DNA of 64,000 nucleotides from an uncultured Pseudomonadota bacterium (lineage in GTDB: Bacteria; Pseudomonadota; Gammaproteobacteria; Steroidobacterales; Steroidobacteraceae). Where the stretch lies: positions 124,001 through 188,000 of the forward strand of contig CAIRLC010000044.1 of NCBI GenBank assembly GCA_903879335.1. The letters run 5' to 3'. The notes under the pieces are model-generated. The model made no database searches. It saw only the letters and a list, made by a program, of their open reading frames with translations, and was not told where the DNA came from. A program made the position numbers and the translations under genes. The stretch's first letter is position 1. Every line of letters begins with the position of its first letter. This document shows positions 36,734 to 44,155 of this stretch, piece by piece.

Positions 36734-37437
36734 AGACTCTTCAGCTCAACGTCGATTTCCTTCTGCAGTTGCTCGGTGAGCAGCGCGTCGATGCGTTTGG
36801 GCACATAACGCGGCGGCCCGACCGCGATCGTAATCGTCGAAAAGGGCTTGGGAAGTACAAATCGGTCCCACTTGCGAAAGATCCAAGCCCGACTGGCGTG
36901 GAATGAGAGCGCGACGATAGGTCGTCCCGAGAGCTGAGCCAGCATCACTGCGCCGGGCTTGCACTCGAAGGCGGGACCCGTCGGACCATCCACCGTAATC
37001 GCCGGTGATATACCCTTCTGCAAGGCCACATAGTAGTCGCGCAGCGTACGCGCGCCGGTATGACTCGAAGAACCCCGAATGACGTAGCAGCGATGATGGG
37101 CCGCTATGCGGGCGGGAATTTCTCCATCGACTGAAGGGCTGATCAGAAATCCTGGATCTATCCCGATCCGCCGCAGACCAATGAGATACTTGGTCAGGAA
37201 CAGCTGGTGCTGATGCCAGTAGACCGGAATCATTGGTCCGTCTTTCAGGCCTTCGACCGCATGTTCCTCACCGATCACCACACGAATACGGCAGGTCAGC
37301 CAGAAGAAGCGAATCAGCAATACGCCGATTGGCGTGGCGATGGCGTATAGCCACCGCCGCCCAGTGGTCATATCGCGACCGCGGTAGGGCTCATCAGCCG
37401 TCGAGGGCGAGTTCGATTTGTCGGTCGAATTAGTCAT
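36703..37437 (-). CDS. DUF374 lysophospholipid acyltransferase family protein
   Basis: A 244-residue membrane-associated protein of the DUF374 group, related to LpxL/PlsC-type acyltransferases. One hydrophobic segment is present (about 29-49). The family blocks are visible as PVYWHQHQLFLTKYL (in place of HxxxxD), LISPSVDGEI, VIRGSSSHTGARTLR, ITVDGPTGPAFECKPGA and LAQLSGRPIVALSF. It probably transfers an acyl chain to a lipid, but the acceptor is unknown. It overlaps the cation exporter tail to tail and follows a PPTase gene on the same strand after 32 bases. Confidence 0.82.
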   Translation of the reverse strand: MTNSTDKSNSPSTADEPYRGRDMTTGRRWLYAIATPIGVLLIRFFWLTCRIRVVIGEEHAVEGLKDGPMIPVYWHQHQLFLTKYLIGLRRIGIDPGFLISPSVDGEIPARIAAHHRCYVIRGSSSHTGARTLRDYYVALQKGISPAITVDGPTGPAFECKPGAVMLAQLSGRPIVALSFHASRAWIFRKWDRFVLPKPFSTITIAVGPPRYVPKRIDALLTEQLQKEIDVELKSLYRLARDAAG

Positions 37438-37469
37438 GAGACTCCTCAGGGAGCAGCGATTCTGCGGGG

Positions 37470-38165
37470 TTAAAGCGCTGCCATCAACCGGATCAAATCG
37501 AGAACGGAGTGTTGCTTCACCGGAATCGGCCGAATCGCCTGTCCCTCACCGACCGCACACCAACACGAATGTTGATCCGACAGGGCCACCCTCCGTAGAT
37601 CCAGACGCAACGATCCAATACGTGCATTCACCTCAGTATCAAACACGAGTTCATTCAAGCCCCGCAACCCGGTGCCGGCCGCCTTTAAAGCCGCCTCAAT
37701 ACGCATCCAAGCTGACGTCGGATCAACGGAACCGCTAGCGACGCCATGACGCAGGCCCGCTGGAAGAACTAGGCGTAAATCACTACGCTTGACCGCAAAT
37801 GGGTTCTCGACGTCGACCCCCAAAGGAGCTGACGAACCGATCAGTACGACGACATCCACTGCACTGTGAGAAACGCTACAACACCCCCCGCCCGGCCAAT
37901 GCGGGGGCCCATCGGATGGGTAAGCAATGGCCAAGGGATCCAAATGGAGCCCTTCGGCGCGAGCGGCGGCGAGCACGAGCGCGCTGGAGAGCGCCCGCAC
38001 CAAGCGATCGGCGGGCTCGCGCTGACGAGCGATCGACACCAGACGGGATTCTGGCAGTCTTTTCGACAGAGCGGCCTCTAAGGTCGAGTCCGGCTGCGCC
38101 GGCACCGCAACGTGATGTAAACTTAGGAATTGTTCCACGTACCCCGCCAACAGCGTCGCAGCCAT
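37470..38165 (-). CDS. 4'-phosphopantetheinyl transferase family protein
   Basis: A 231-residue protein similar to Sfp/EntD-type enzymes that attach phosphopantetheine from CoA to carrier-protein Ser. Signatures are CCSVSHSAV, PLGVDVEN (metal-binding Asp and Glu) and the WMRIEAALKA block. The conserved (F/W)xxKEA Lys is Ile here (RIEAALK), though the later Lys is kept. The start codon (38163-38165) overlaps by two bases the start codon of the divergent P450; a GAGG lies about nine bases upstream. Given the adjacent FAAL-ACP gene, priming that ACP is the obvious proposed job. Confidence 0.8.
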   Translation of the reverse strand: MAATLLAGYVEQFLSLHHVAVPAQPDSTLEAALSKRLPESRLVSIARQREPADRLVRALSSALVLAAARAEGLHLDPLAIAYPSDGPPHWPGGGCCSVSHSAVDVVVLIGSSAPLGVDVENPFAVKRSDLRLVLPAGLRHGVASGSVDPTSAWMRIEAALKAAGTGLRGLNELVFDTEVNARIGSLRLDLRRVALSDQHSCWCAVGEGQAIRPIPVKQHSVLDLIRLMAAL

Positions 38166-39480
38166 GCCCCGAAACCTCGATCAGCATAGCGCGAGCCCAA
38201 CGCCGCCGCCCCTCGATCCCGACGCTTTTGACGTGGGATCGACGGAAGACTCGTTGCCTAGGCTGGTGGCTGCTGCCGCGCGCTCGGGGGATCTCTTTCG
38301 TATCCATGCGCCAGGACGCCGATCCGATACGTGGATTCTGAATAACCCAGCCGACATCAAGCGGGTTCTGGTCACCAATCACCGCAACTACACCAAAGGC
38401 GTAGGCCTTGATCGTGTCCGTATCCTGCTCGGTGACGGGATCATGACCAGCGAGGGTGACTTGTGGCGGCGCCAACGTCGCATGATCCAGCCCTTCTTCC
38501 ATCGGCGGGTCATCGAGTCGTTTGCGGAAATCATCGAGGTGCAAGTCGAGCGGCGCATGGCCCTGTGGGAATCTGCCGCGCAGACCGGATCGCCGATCTC
38601 CATCACCTCAGAAATGAGCGAAATGACGCTCGAGATCATCTTGCGGGCCATATTTAGCGTCGATCTTGAATGGCTCACTGAGCGTATGGGACAAAATCCC
38701 TTTGCCTTAGTCACCGAGCATGCGGCTCGCGACCTGCAATTTGCCTATCGCTTCCGCGGTCTGGTGCGATTGGTCGGAGACTTGGTGAATCGCAGACGGT
38801 CAGAAGGGCTCGAGCGCCACGACTTTCTCGGCATGCTGATGGCCGCCCGCGATAAAGAAACGGGCGCCCCGATGCCTGACCGGGAACTTCTCGACGAGGC
38901 CATGACCCTGATCGTTGCGGGCCATGAGACCAGTGCGAGCGCTCTAAACTGGACGTGGTACCTACTTGCCACACACCCTGAAGCCGATGCTCAGGTCGCT
39001 CAGGAATTGGCTCAGCTCGATCCTGCGGCAAGGCTCTCCTACGCGGACGCTGAGTCATTACGACACACGCAAGCTGCAATCCTTGAAGCAATGCGCCTTT
39101 ATCCACCCGGCTGGATTCTCAGCCGACGCGCGATTGCGGATGACGTGCTGTCTGGACATCGGATTACCGCGGGCACAGACCTCCTGTTGAGCCCCTACCT
39201 GATCCAACGCCATGCAGCGCATTGGGACTCACCCGAGAGTTATCGTCCGGAGCGGTTTTTGTTGGATGACCCTCGAGACCGATGGATCTATATTCCATTC
39301 GCGGCGGGTCCTCGACACTGCGTCGGCGAAAATTTTGCGATGTATGAAATGACTGTGCACGTCGCGCGCGTCGCGGCACGCTGGCGCATGGAATACCTAG
39401 ACGACGGCCCGCTCGATATTGAAGCGGCAATCAACCTGCGGACACGCGGCGATTTACGCATGCGCCTGCACCCTCGCTGA
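38164..39480 (+). CDS. Cytochrome P450
   Basis: Soluble haem monooxygenase, 438 residues, no membrane anchor. Landmarks are the I-helix oxygen-activation motif AGHETS (252-257), the K-helix ExxR as EAMR in ILEAMRLYPPGW, and the haem-binding loop FAAGPRHCVGENFA with Cys386 as axial ligand. The overall form (FRIHAPGRRSDTWILNNPADIKRVL, GDLWRRQRRMIQPFF) resembles fatty-acid-type bacterial P450s. The ATG overlaps the PPTase start and has a poor ribosome site, so the start may lie further in. It is followed by the FAAL-ACP gene after 28 bases, suggesting oxidation of an acyl chain bound to that ACP. Confidence 0.92.
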   Translation: MPRNLDQHSASPTPPPLDPDAFDVGSTEDSLPRLVAAAARSGDLFRIHAPGRRSDTWILNNPADIKRVLVTNHRNYTKGVGLDRVRILLGDGIMTSEGDLWRRQRRMIQPFFHRRVIESFAEIIEVQVERRMALWESAAQTGSPISITSEMSEMTLEIILRAIFSVDLEWLTERMGQNPFALVTEHAARDLQFAYRFRGLVRLVGDLVNRRRSEGLERHDFLGMLMAARDKETGAPMPDRELLDEAMTLIVAGHETSASALNWTWYLLATHPEADAQVAQELAQLDPAARLSYADAESLRHTQAAILEAMRLYPPGWILSRRAIADDVLSGHRITAGTDLLLSPYLIQRHAAHWDSPESYRPERFLLDDPRDRWIYIPFAAGPRHCVGENFAMYEMTVHVARVAARWRMEYLDDGPLDIEAAINLRTRGDLRMRLHPR

Positions 39481-39508
39481 CGCACAGCGTCTGAACGGAA
39501 GAGACTGA

Positions 39509-41464
39509 ATGTCACACGACACCCTAATTGATATTCTCGAATCTAATCGCGATGCGGAGCGGGCGATTCATTACCTTGAGGGTGAACACGACCGTCGCAA
39601 AGTGTCCTATGGAGCGCTGTACGAGAACGCACTCGGCATTTTGGGCCACCTACAAGCGGCAGGCGCAGTCGCTGGCGACAAAATGATCATCTTCTTGAAC
39701 AACAATCAGCACTTCATTGAAGGCTTTTGGGGTGCTTTGGCAGGCGGCGTGATTCCAGTGCCCCTTGCAGTCGGCATCTCGGATGAGCATCGCCACAAGT
39801 TACTCCGTATTGCTCGTAAGCTCGGCAATCCGCTGGTTTATACCGACAGGCGCAATCTCGAACGGATTGGCGCGTTTGCCGCCACCGTTGGCGAATCAGA
39901 AACGTTCTCAAAATTAGAGCAGCGTGCGGTTCTTGTAGAAAACTTGGGCGATCTTTCTCAGCGCGGTCAGCCCGTACGCAGGCGCGCAGAAGACACCGCT
40001 TTCATTCAATTCTCCTCTGGATCGACCAGCTCGCCGAAAGGCGTTGTTCTCACACACGGCAATGTCATTGCGAATCTGCGCGGCGCGACAGCGGGTGCAC
40101 ACTTTAACTCTTACGATGTCTCTCTGAGCTGGATGCCGCTCACTCACGACATGGGCCTCATCGGCAAGCATATTTTTATGTTTGCTAATCGCATCGAAAA
40201 TCACTTGATGCCCACGGAACTTTTCATTCGGCGCCCACTCCTGTGGCCGAAATTTGCCTCAGACATCGGCGCAACAATTTTGTCTTCGCCGAACTTTGGC
40301 TATCGACACTTTTTGAAGGTGTTGGATGGACGACCGCTTGAGGGTGTTGATCTATCGGCCGTACGCGTCATGTTCAACGGCGCTGAACCAATTTCAGTCG
40401 CTTTGTGCGACGAGTTCATGACCCAGATGGCACCTTACGGCTTGAAGCGTCACGCCATGTTTCCCGTTTATGGTCTGGCCGAAGCCACACTCGCCGTGAC
40501 GTTCCCCGTGCCGGGAAGCGCGTATCAGCACCGCAACTTCAATCGACATCAATTAAATCCCGGCGCCATGGCTGGATTTGCTGCCGCAGACTCGACGGAT
40601 GCGCTGCCACTGATGAGCGTCGGCCGACCCATTCCTGGTACTGAAGTTCGCATCACGACAGCAGACGACAGCGCTGCGACCGAAGGCTCGGTCGGCCGTA
40701 TTCTGATTCGCGGCGGCAATGTGACAGCCGGGTATTACGAGGATCCGGAAGCCAATGCCCGAGCCATCACTCCGGACGGATGGCTCGACACTGGGGATCT
40801 CGGCGTCGTCGTCGAGGGCGACCTGTACGTGACGGGTCGCGCGAAGGAAATCATTTTCGTTAACGGTCAAAATTACTTTCCCCATGACCTAGAAGGTATT
40901 GCGCAGCAAGCACAGGGTCTGGAGTTGGGCAAAGTGGTGGCTGCGGGATGCCGGCCCGCGGGCGCCGAAGGTGATGAGCTCACGTTCTTCGTCCTGCATC
41001 GCGGCTCTATCGAAGAATTCTTGCCGGTCGCGCAAGAAGTCACCCGCCTTGTGAATGAGCACGCGGGTCTCGAGGTTGCTCACGTTGTACCGGTCAAGCG
41101 CATCCCTAAAACCACCAGCGGCAAAATCCAACGAGTCGCGCTTGAGCAAGCCTTCGTTGAAGGTGAATTCGCGGCAGACCTCGCGGCACTGGATCAGCTA
41201 CGCAACACCCAACATGTCCATCGCGACGCCGGTGACGGGATTGAAGCCAGAGTCCTGGCCATCTGTGTCGAAGCGCTGGCCGGCAAATCTGTCGAATTAG
41301 ACGACAACCTCTTCGAGATCGGGGCGAGTTCGCTTACGTTGATCCAGATTCATGAAGAGATCGATCGGCAGTTCCCGGGCGCCATTGATCTGACCGAACT
41401 GTTCGATTATCCAACGGCAGCTCAGTTAGCGGCGCATCTCGCCACCAAAGTCGCCGCAGGTTAA
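39509..41464 (+). CDS. Fatty-acyl-AMP ligase fused to an acyl carrier protein
   Basis: A 651-residue two-domain protein. Residues 1-~560 are an adenylating enzyme of the fatty-acyl-AMP-ligase type: phosphate loop FSSGSTSSPKGVVLTH, SWMPLTHDMGLIG, VYGLAEATLAV, TGDLG and the C-terminal catalytic Lys in TTSGKIQR. Residues ~570-651 are a carrier domain with the phosphopantetheine Ser608 in IGASSLTLIQI. It should activate a carboxylic (probably fatty) acid as acyl-AMP and load it on its own ACP. No condensing enzyme, thioesterase or NRPS module is next door. Neighbours are a P450 upstream, VanZ downstream, and a PPTase on the other strand. Ribosome site GGAAGAG. Confidence 0.9.
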   Translation: MSHDTLIDILESNRDAERAIHYLEGEHDRRKVSYGALYENALGILGHLQAAGAVAGDKMIIFLNNNQHFIEGFWGALAGGVIPVPLAVGISDEHRHKLLRIARKLGNPLVYTDRRNLERIGAFAATVGESETFSKLEQRAVLVENLGDLSQRGQPVRRRAEDTAFIQFSSGSTSSPKGVVLTHGNVIANLRGATAGAHFNSYDVSLSWMPLTHDMGLIGKHIFMFANRIENHLMPTELFIRRPLLWPKFASDIGATILSSPNFGYRHFLKVLDGRPLEGVDLSAVRVMFNGAEPISVALCDEFMTQMAPYGLKRHAMFPVYGLAEATLAVTFPVPGSAYQHRNFNRHQLNPGAMAGFAAADSTDALPLMSVGRPIPGTEVRITTADDSAATEGSVGRILIRGGNVTAGYYEDPEANARAITPDGWLDTGDLGVVVEGDLYVTGRAKEIIFVNGQNYFPHDLEGIAQQAQGLELGKVVAAGCRPAGAEGDELTFFVLHRGSIEEFLPVAQEVTRLVNEHAGLEVAHVVPVKRIPKTTSGKIQRVALEQAFVEGEFAADLAALDQLRNTQHVHRDAGDGIEARVLAICVEALAGKSVELDDNLFEIGASSLTLIQIHEEIDRQFPGAIDLTELFDYPTAAQLAAHLATKVAAG

Positions 41465-41480
41465 GGAAAGCGCAATCCCC

Positions 41481-42485
41481 ATGGCGCCGCACCGGCAAAA
41501 CTCAAGCGCTTACCACTGGCCTTTGTGGCTGACACGGGCGCCTGTACCGGTGCTCATGGCCTTGGTCCTCGTGCTGTCTTTGGCCGTTTTGTACGTCGAA
41601 TTACCGGGTCGTCCTCTGATTTTGCACGCCGTGCAAAAACTCGGTCACCCGGTCGTGTTTGGCCTTATCGCAACCGGTTTGTTCGGTATTCGCCGGCGCT
41701 TACGGCCATTCGGCGGCGTCCTCGGCGACTATCTGCCTACGCTGATCGTCGGCACGGCGCTGGGGTTCTTCACTGAAATCGCTCAGGTCGTGACCCACCG
41801 AGACCCAGCACTCAAAGATGTCATGCTCGATGTCAGAGGCATTACCTGTGCGCTGGCACTGCTGGCCGCCTTTGATCCCCGTTGCCGGCGCAGCATCGAT
41901 CGCCTGCGCTCGAAACATGCGTTTTTAGCCGTCGCGGCCCTCATCGCCGCTGCCGCGCTGGCACCGGTGGCCTGGGTTTCGGCAGCGTATATCCAGCGCG
42001 CGTGGACCGCTCCAACACTCTTCGAACCCCGTAGCGCTTTAGACTTACTGCTCGTCTCGCTCACCGACACTGCACCCGACCTAGGTAAGATCCCAGTACC
42101 CCTCGCGCATACGGCTGGTGAGAAGGGACTACGCGTTCCGCTCACGACCAGGCCCTATGCGGGGGTTTCCCTTGACGAGCCGCTCGCCGACTGGCGCCCC
42201 TATCACTCGCTGCGGTTAGATGTAATTAACCCCACCCGCTCTGAATTAGCCTTACATGTCAGGGTGCAGGACCGTAACCACGACGGTAACGCGACGGATC
42301 GTTATGAAGGCTTACAGGTCGTGGCGCCCATGTCGCGCCGCTCCATAGAGATCCAGCTCGCCGATATTGCCTCGGCACCGAGCCGCAGGACACTCGATTT
42401 GGGCCATATATCGGGCGTGACACTCTACAAAGTCGGCGGCGAAGGCCCGCGCGAACTGTGGCTCGGAAAGATCGGGCTGTACTAG
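41481..42485 (+). CDS. VanZ family membrane protein with C-terminal beta domain
   Basis: A 334-residue protein. The N-terminal half is VanZ-like with four or five hydrophobic segments (about 17-37, 47-65, 78-98, 113-127 and 143-165). It contains the conserved HPVVFGLIATGL, GTALGFFTEIAQ and LKDVMLDVRG stretches. The C-terminal ~150 residues are predicted extracytoplasmic and beta-rich (SLRLDVINPTRSELALHVRV), like a galactose-binding or CIA30-type fold. Function unknown. It starts 16 bases after the FAAL-ACP gene and is likely in its operon. Confidence 0.78.
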   Translation: MAPHRQNSSAYHWPLWLTRAPVPVLMALVLVLSLAVLYVELPGRPLILHAVQKLGHPVVFGLIATGLFGIRRRLRPFGGVLGDYLPTLIVGTALGFFTEIAQVVTHRDPALKDVMLDVRGITCALALLAAFDPRCRRSIDRLRSKHAFLAVAALIAAAALAPVAWVSAAYIQRAWTAPTLFEPRSALDLLLVSLTDTAPDLGKIPVPLAHTAGEKGLRVPLTTRPYAGVSLDEPLADWRPYHSLRLDVINPTRSELALHVRVQDRNHDGNATDRYEGLQVVAPMSRRSIEIQLADIASAPSRRTLDLGHISGVTLYKVGGEGPRELWLGKIGLY

Positions 42486-42541
42486 GGCGAATAGCGACTG
42501 AACAGACCGCCCAGAGCGCCTGGATGCCCGCTAGGGCTTCC

Positions 42542-42565
42542 CTCGATCGCCTACGGCCTATCGAG
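42542..42565. terminator. Inverted repeat between VanZ and tRNA-Thr
   Basis: CTCGAT (42542-42547) pairs with ATCGAG (42560-42565), enclosing GCC (42549-42551)/GGC (42555-42557) around a three-base loop. It lies directly after the 3' end of tRNA-Thr (minus strand) and beyond the VanZ stop. There is no T-tract, so termination is uncertain. Confidence 0.35.
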
Positions 42566-42570
42566 AGGAA

Positions 42571-42646
42571 TGGTGCCGGTGGAGGGAGTCGAACCCCCGA
42601 CCTCTCGCTTACGAAGCGACTGCTCTACCAACTGAGCTACACCGGC
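42571..42646 (-). tRNA. tRNA-Thr (anticodon CGT)
   Basis: Full cloverleaf of 76 nt with encoded CCA (42571-42573 is TGG on the plus strand). The acceptor stem is GCCGGTG/CACCGGC, the D arm GCTC...GAGC, the T arm GGGGG-TTCGACT-CCCTC, and the anticodon loop TTCGTAA gives CGT, reading ACG. Positions 27 and 43 are G-G, unpaired as the equivalent pair also appears to be in E. coli tRNA-Thr(CGT). Confidence 0.95.
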
Positions 42647-42657
42647 GAAGGGCGCGA

Positions 42658-42686
42658 AGTATACGAGACCTGAGGTTCGACAGCAA
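42658..42686 (-). promoter_or_regulatory. Promoter of tRNA-Thr
   Basis: On the minus strand TTGCTG (42686-42681) and TATACT (42663-42658) are separated by 17 bases, followed by a GC-rich discriminator (CGCGCCC) typical of stringently controlled stable-RNA promoters. It lies between ispH and the tRNA, so the tRNA can be made independently of the ispH operon. Confidence 0.6.
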
Positions 42687-42699
42687 CGCACCCAGACAA

Positions 42700-43650
42700 T
42701 CAAGTCACAGAGGCAGCCTTACGCAACGGTTTAGGTAGCGCAAAAACGACATGCTCTTCCCGCCCGGGGAGCTCTAAAGCGGGTTCTCCGCCCCACTCCT
42801 GCAATCGCGCGACTACATCACCAACCAATATTTCTGGCGCGGAGGCCCCGGCCGTCACACCAACAGCACTGACCCCCGCGAACCAATCAGGGTCTAAGTC
42901 GGCCGCGCCGTCGACGAGATAGCCTCGAATGCCACGCTTTTCAGCGATCTCGCGCAGACGGTTCGAATTCGAGCTGGACTTGGAGCCAACCACGATGACC
43001 ACCTGACAGCGTTCAACGAGTTGTTTGACCGCGTCCTGGCGATTTTGCGTGGCGTAGCAGATGTCCTCGCGCCGAGGCGCGACGAGTTCAGGGAAGCGAG
43101 TCTGCAATGCTTCCACAATCCGCGCCGTATCATCGACCGAGAGCGTCGTCTGGGTCACAAAGGCAAGACGAGAGGGATCTCTCACGACCAATCGACTCAC
43201 GTCGTCCGTCGTCTCAACCAGGTAGATACATCCACCGGCCGACACGTCGAACTGACCCATCGTGCCCTCCACCTCCGGGTGTCCGGCATGCCCGATCAAG
43301 ATCACTTCACGCCCATCGCGGGCATGACGTACAACCTCTAAGTGCACCTTAGTGACTAAAGGGCATGTGGCATCAAAAACCGAAAATCCGCGCAAGTCCG
43401 CTTCGGCCCGAACGGCCTGGGACACACCATGCGCACTGAAAATGATGGTGGCGCCCGGAGGAACGTCAGAAAGTTCCTCAACAAAAACAGCCCCAAGACC
43501 GCGCAACCGTTCCACGACGTATCGATTGTGCACAACTTCATGACGCACAAATATCGGCGCGCCGAACAGTTCGATCGCGCGCTCGACAATCTCAATGGCG
43601 CGATCGACGCCTGCACAAAAACCGCGGGGATTCGCCAAATGTATGCGCAT
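42700..43650 (-). CDS. ispH: 4-hydroxy-3-methylbut-2-enyl diphosphate reductase
   Basis: Last step of the MEP isoprenoid pathway, giving IPP and DMAPP. The 316 residues carry the three cluster cysteines in [23 protein letters not shown] and [11 protein letters not shown], plus the catalytic Glu in [10 protein letters not shown] and the [10 protein letters not shown] loop. Its ATG overlaps the lspA stop by one base (TGATG), so translation is probably coupled. It is the last protein gene of murJ-ribF-ileS-lspA-ispH. Confidence 0.97.
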   Translation of the reverse strand: MRIHLANPRGFCAGVDRAIEIVERAIELFGAPIFVRHEVVHNRYVVERLRGLGAVFVEELSDVPPGATIIFSAHGVSQAVRAEADLRGFSVFDATCPLVTKVHLEVVRHARDGREVILIGHAGHPEVEGTMGQFDVSAGGCIYLVETTDDVSRLVVRDPSRLAFVTQTTLSVDDTARIVEALQTRFPELVAPRREDICYATQNRQDAVKQLVERCQVVIVVGSKSSSNSNRLREIAEKRGIRGYLVDGAADLDPDWFAGVSAVGVTAGASAPEILVGDVVARLQEWGGEPALELPGREEHVVFALPKPLRKAASVT

Positions 43651-44141
43651 CAGTTCCTCGGGTACCGGCTGTCGAGAATTGCATCAAAGATCAGGAAGGC
43701 AGCGCCAACCGTAATCGCAGAGTCAGCGACGTTAAAGGCAGGGAACCACCAAGAGTCGTACCAGTGGACGTGGATAAAATCGACCACATAGCCGTAGTGG
43801 ATGCGATCGATCGCATTCCCAAGCGCGCCACCCGCCACGAGGGCTAAACCTGACGGCACAATCCAACGAACCATCGATTCCATGCGATAGAGCCAAACGG
43901 TGATCGCCGCAGACACAACGATCGCTAGGGCAAGAAACAGATATTTTTGCCAACCGCCCGCTTGATCAAGAAAGCTGAATGCTGCGCCTCGATTATGCAA
44001 TCGAGTAATTTCGAGCATTGGGGGCAAGATGGGTAGGCGCTCAAATAGCTCCATGGATGCGACCACCCAAGCCTTGACCGCTTGATCCACCAGGATTGTG
44101 GATCCCGCAAGCCAAAGCCATCTCAGTTGTCCGTAGCGCAT
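43650..44141 (-). CDS. lspA: Lipoprotein signal peptidase
   Basis: Inner-membrane aspartyl protease that removes signal peptides from prolipoproteins. ATG 44141 gives 163 residues ([11 protein letters not shown]), aligns with known LspA starts and has GGGTG six bases upstream; ATG 44147 is an alternative, while longer starts overlap ileS. Four membrane helices are seen. The catalytic Asp pair is in [15 protein letters not shown] and FNVADSAI, and the conserved NRGAAFSFL is present. Confidence 0.95.
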   Translation of the reverse strand: MRYGQLRWLWLAGSTILVDQAVKAWVVASMELFERLPILPPMLEITRLHNRGAAFSFLDQAGGWQKYLFLALAIVVSAAITVWLYRMESMVRWIVPSGLALVAGGALGNAIDRIHYGYVVDFIHVHWYDSWWFPAFNVADSAITVGAAFLIFDAILDSRYPRN

Positions 44142-44155
44142 AAGCATCACCCGTG

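Noticed and set aside
39509-41464. FAAL-ACP as part of a polyketide or nonribosomal peptide assembly line
   Set aside because: No ketosynthase, condensation or thioesterase domain occurs within 10 kb on either side.
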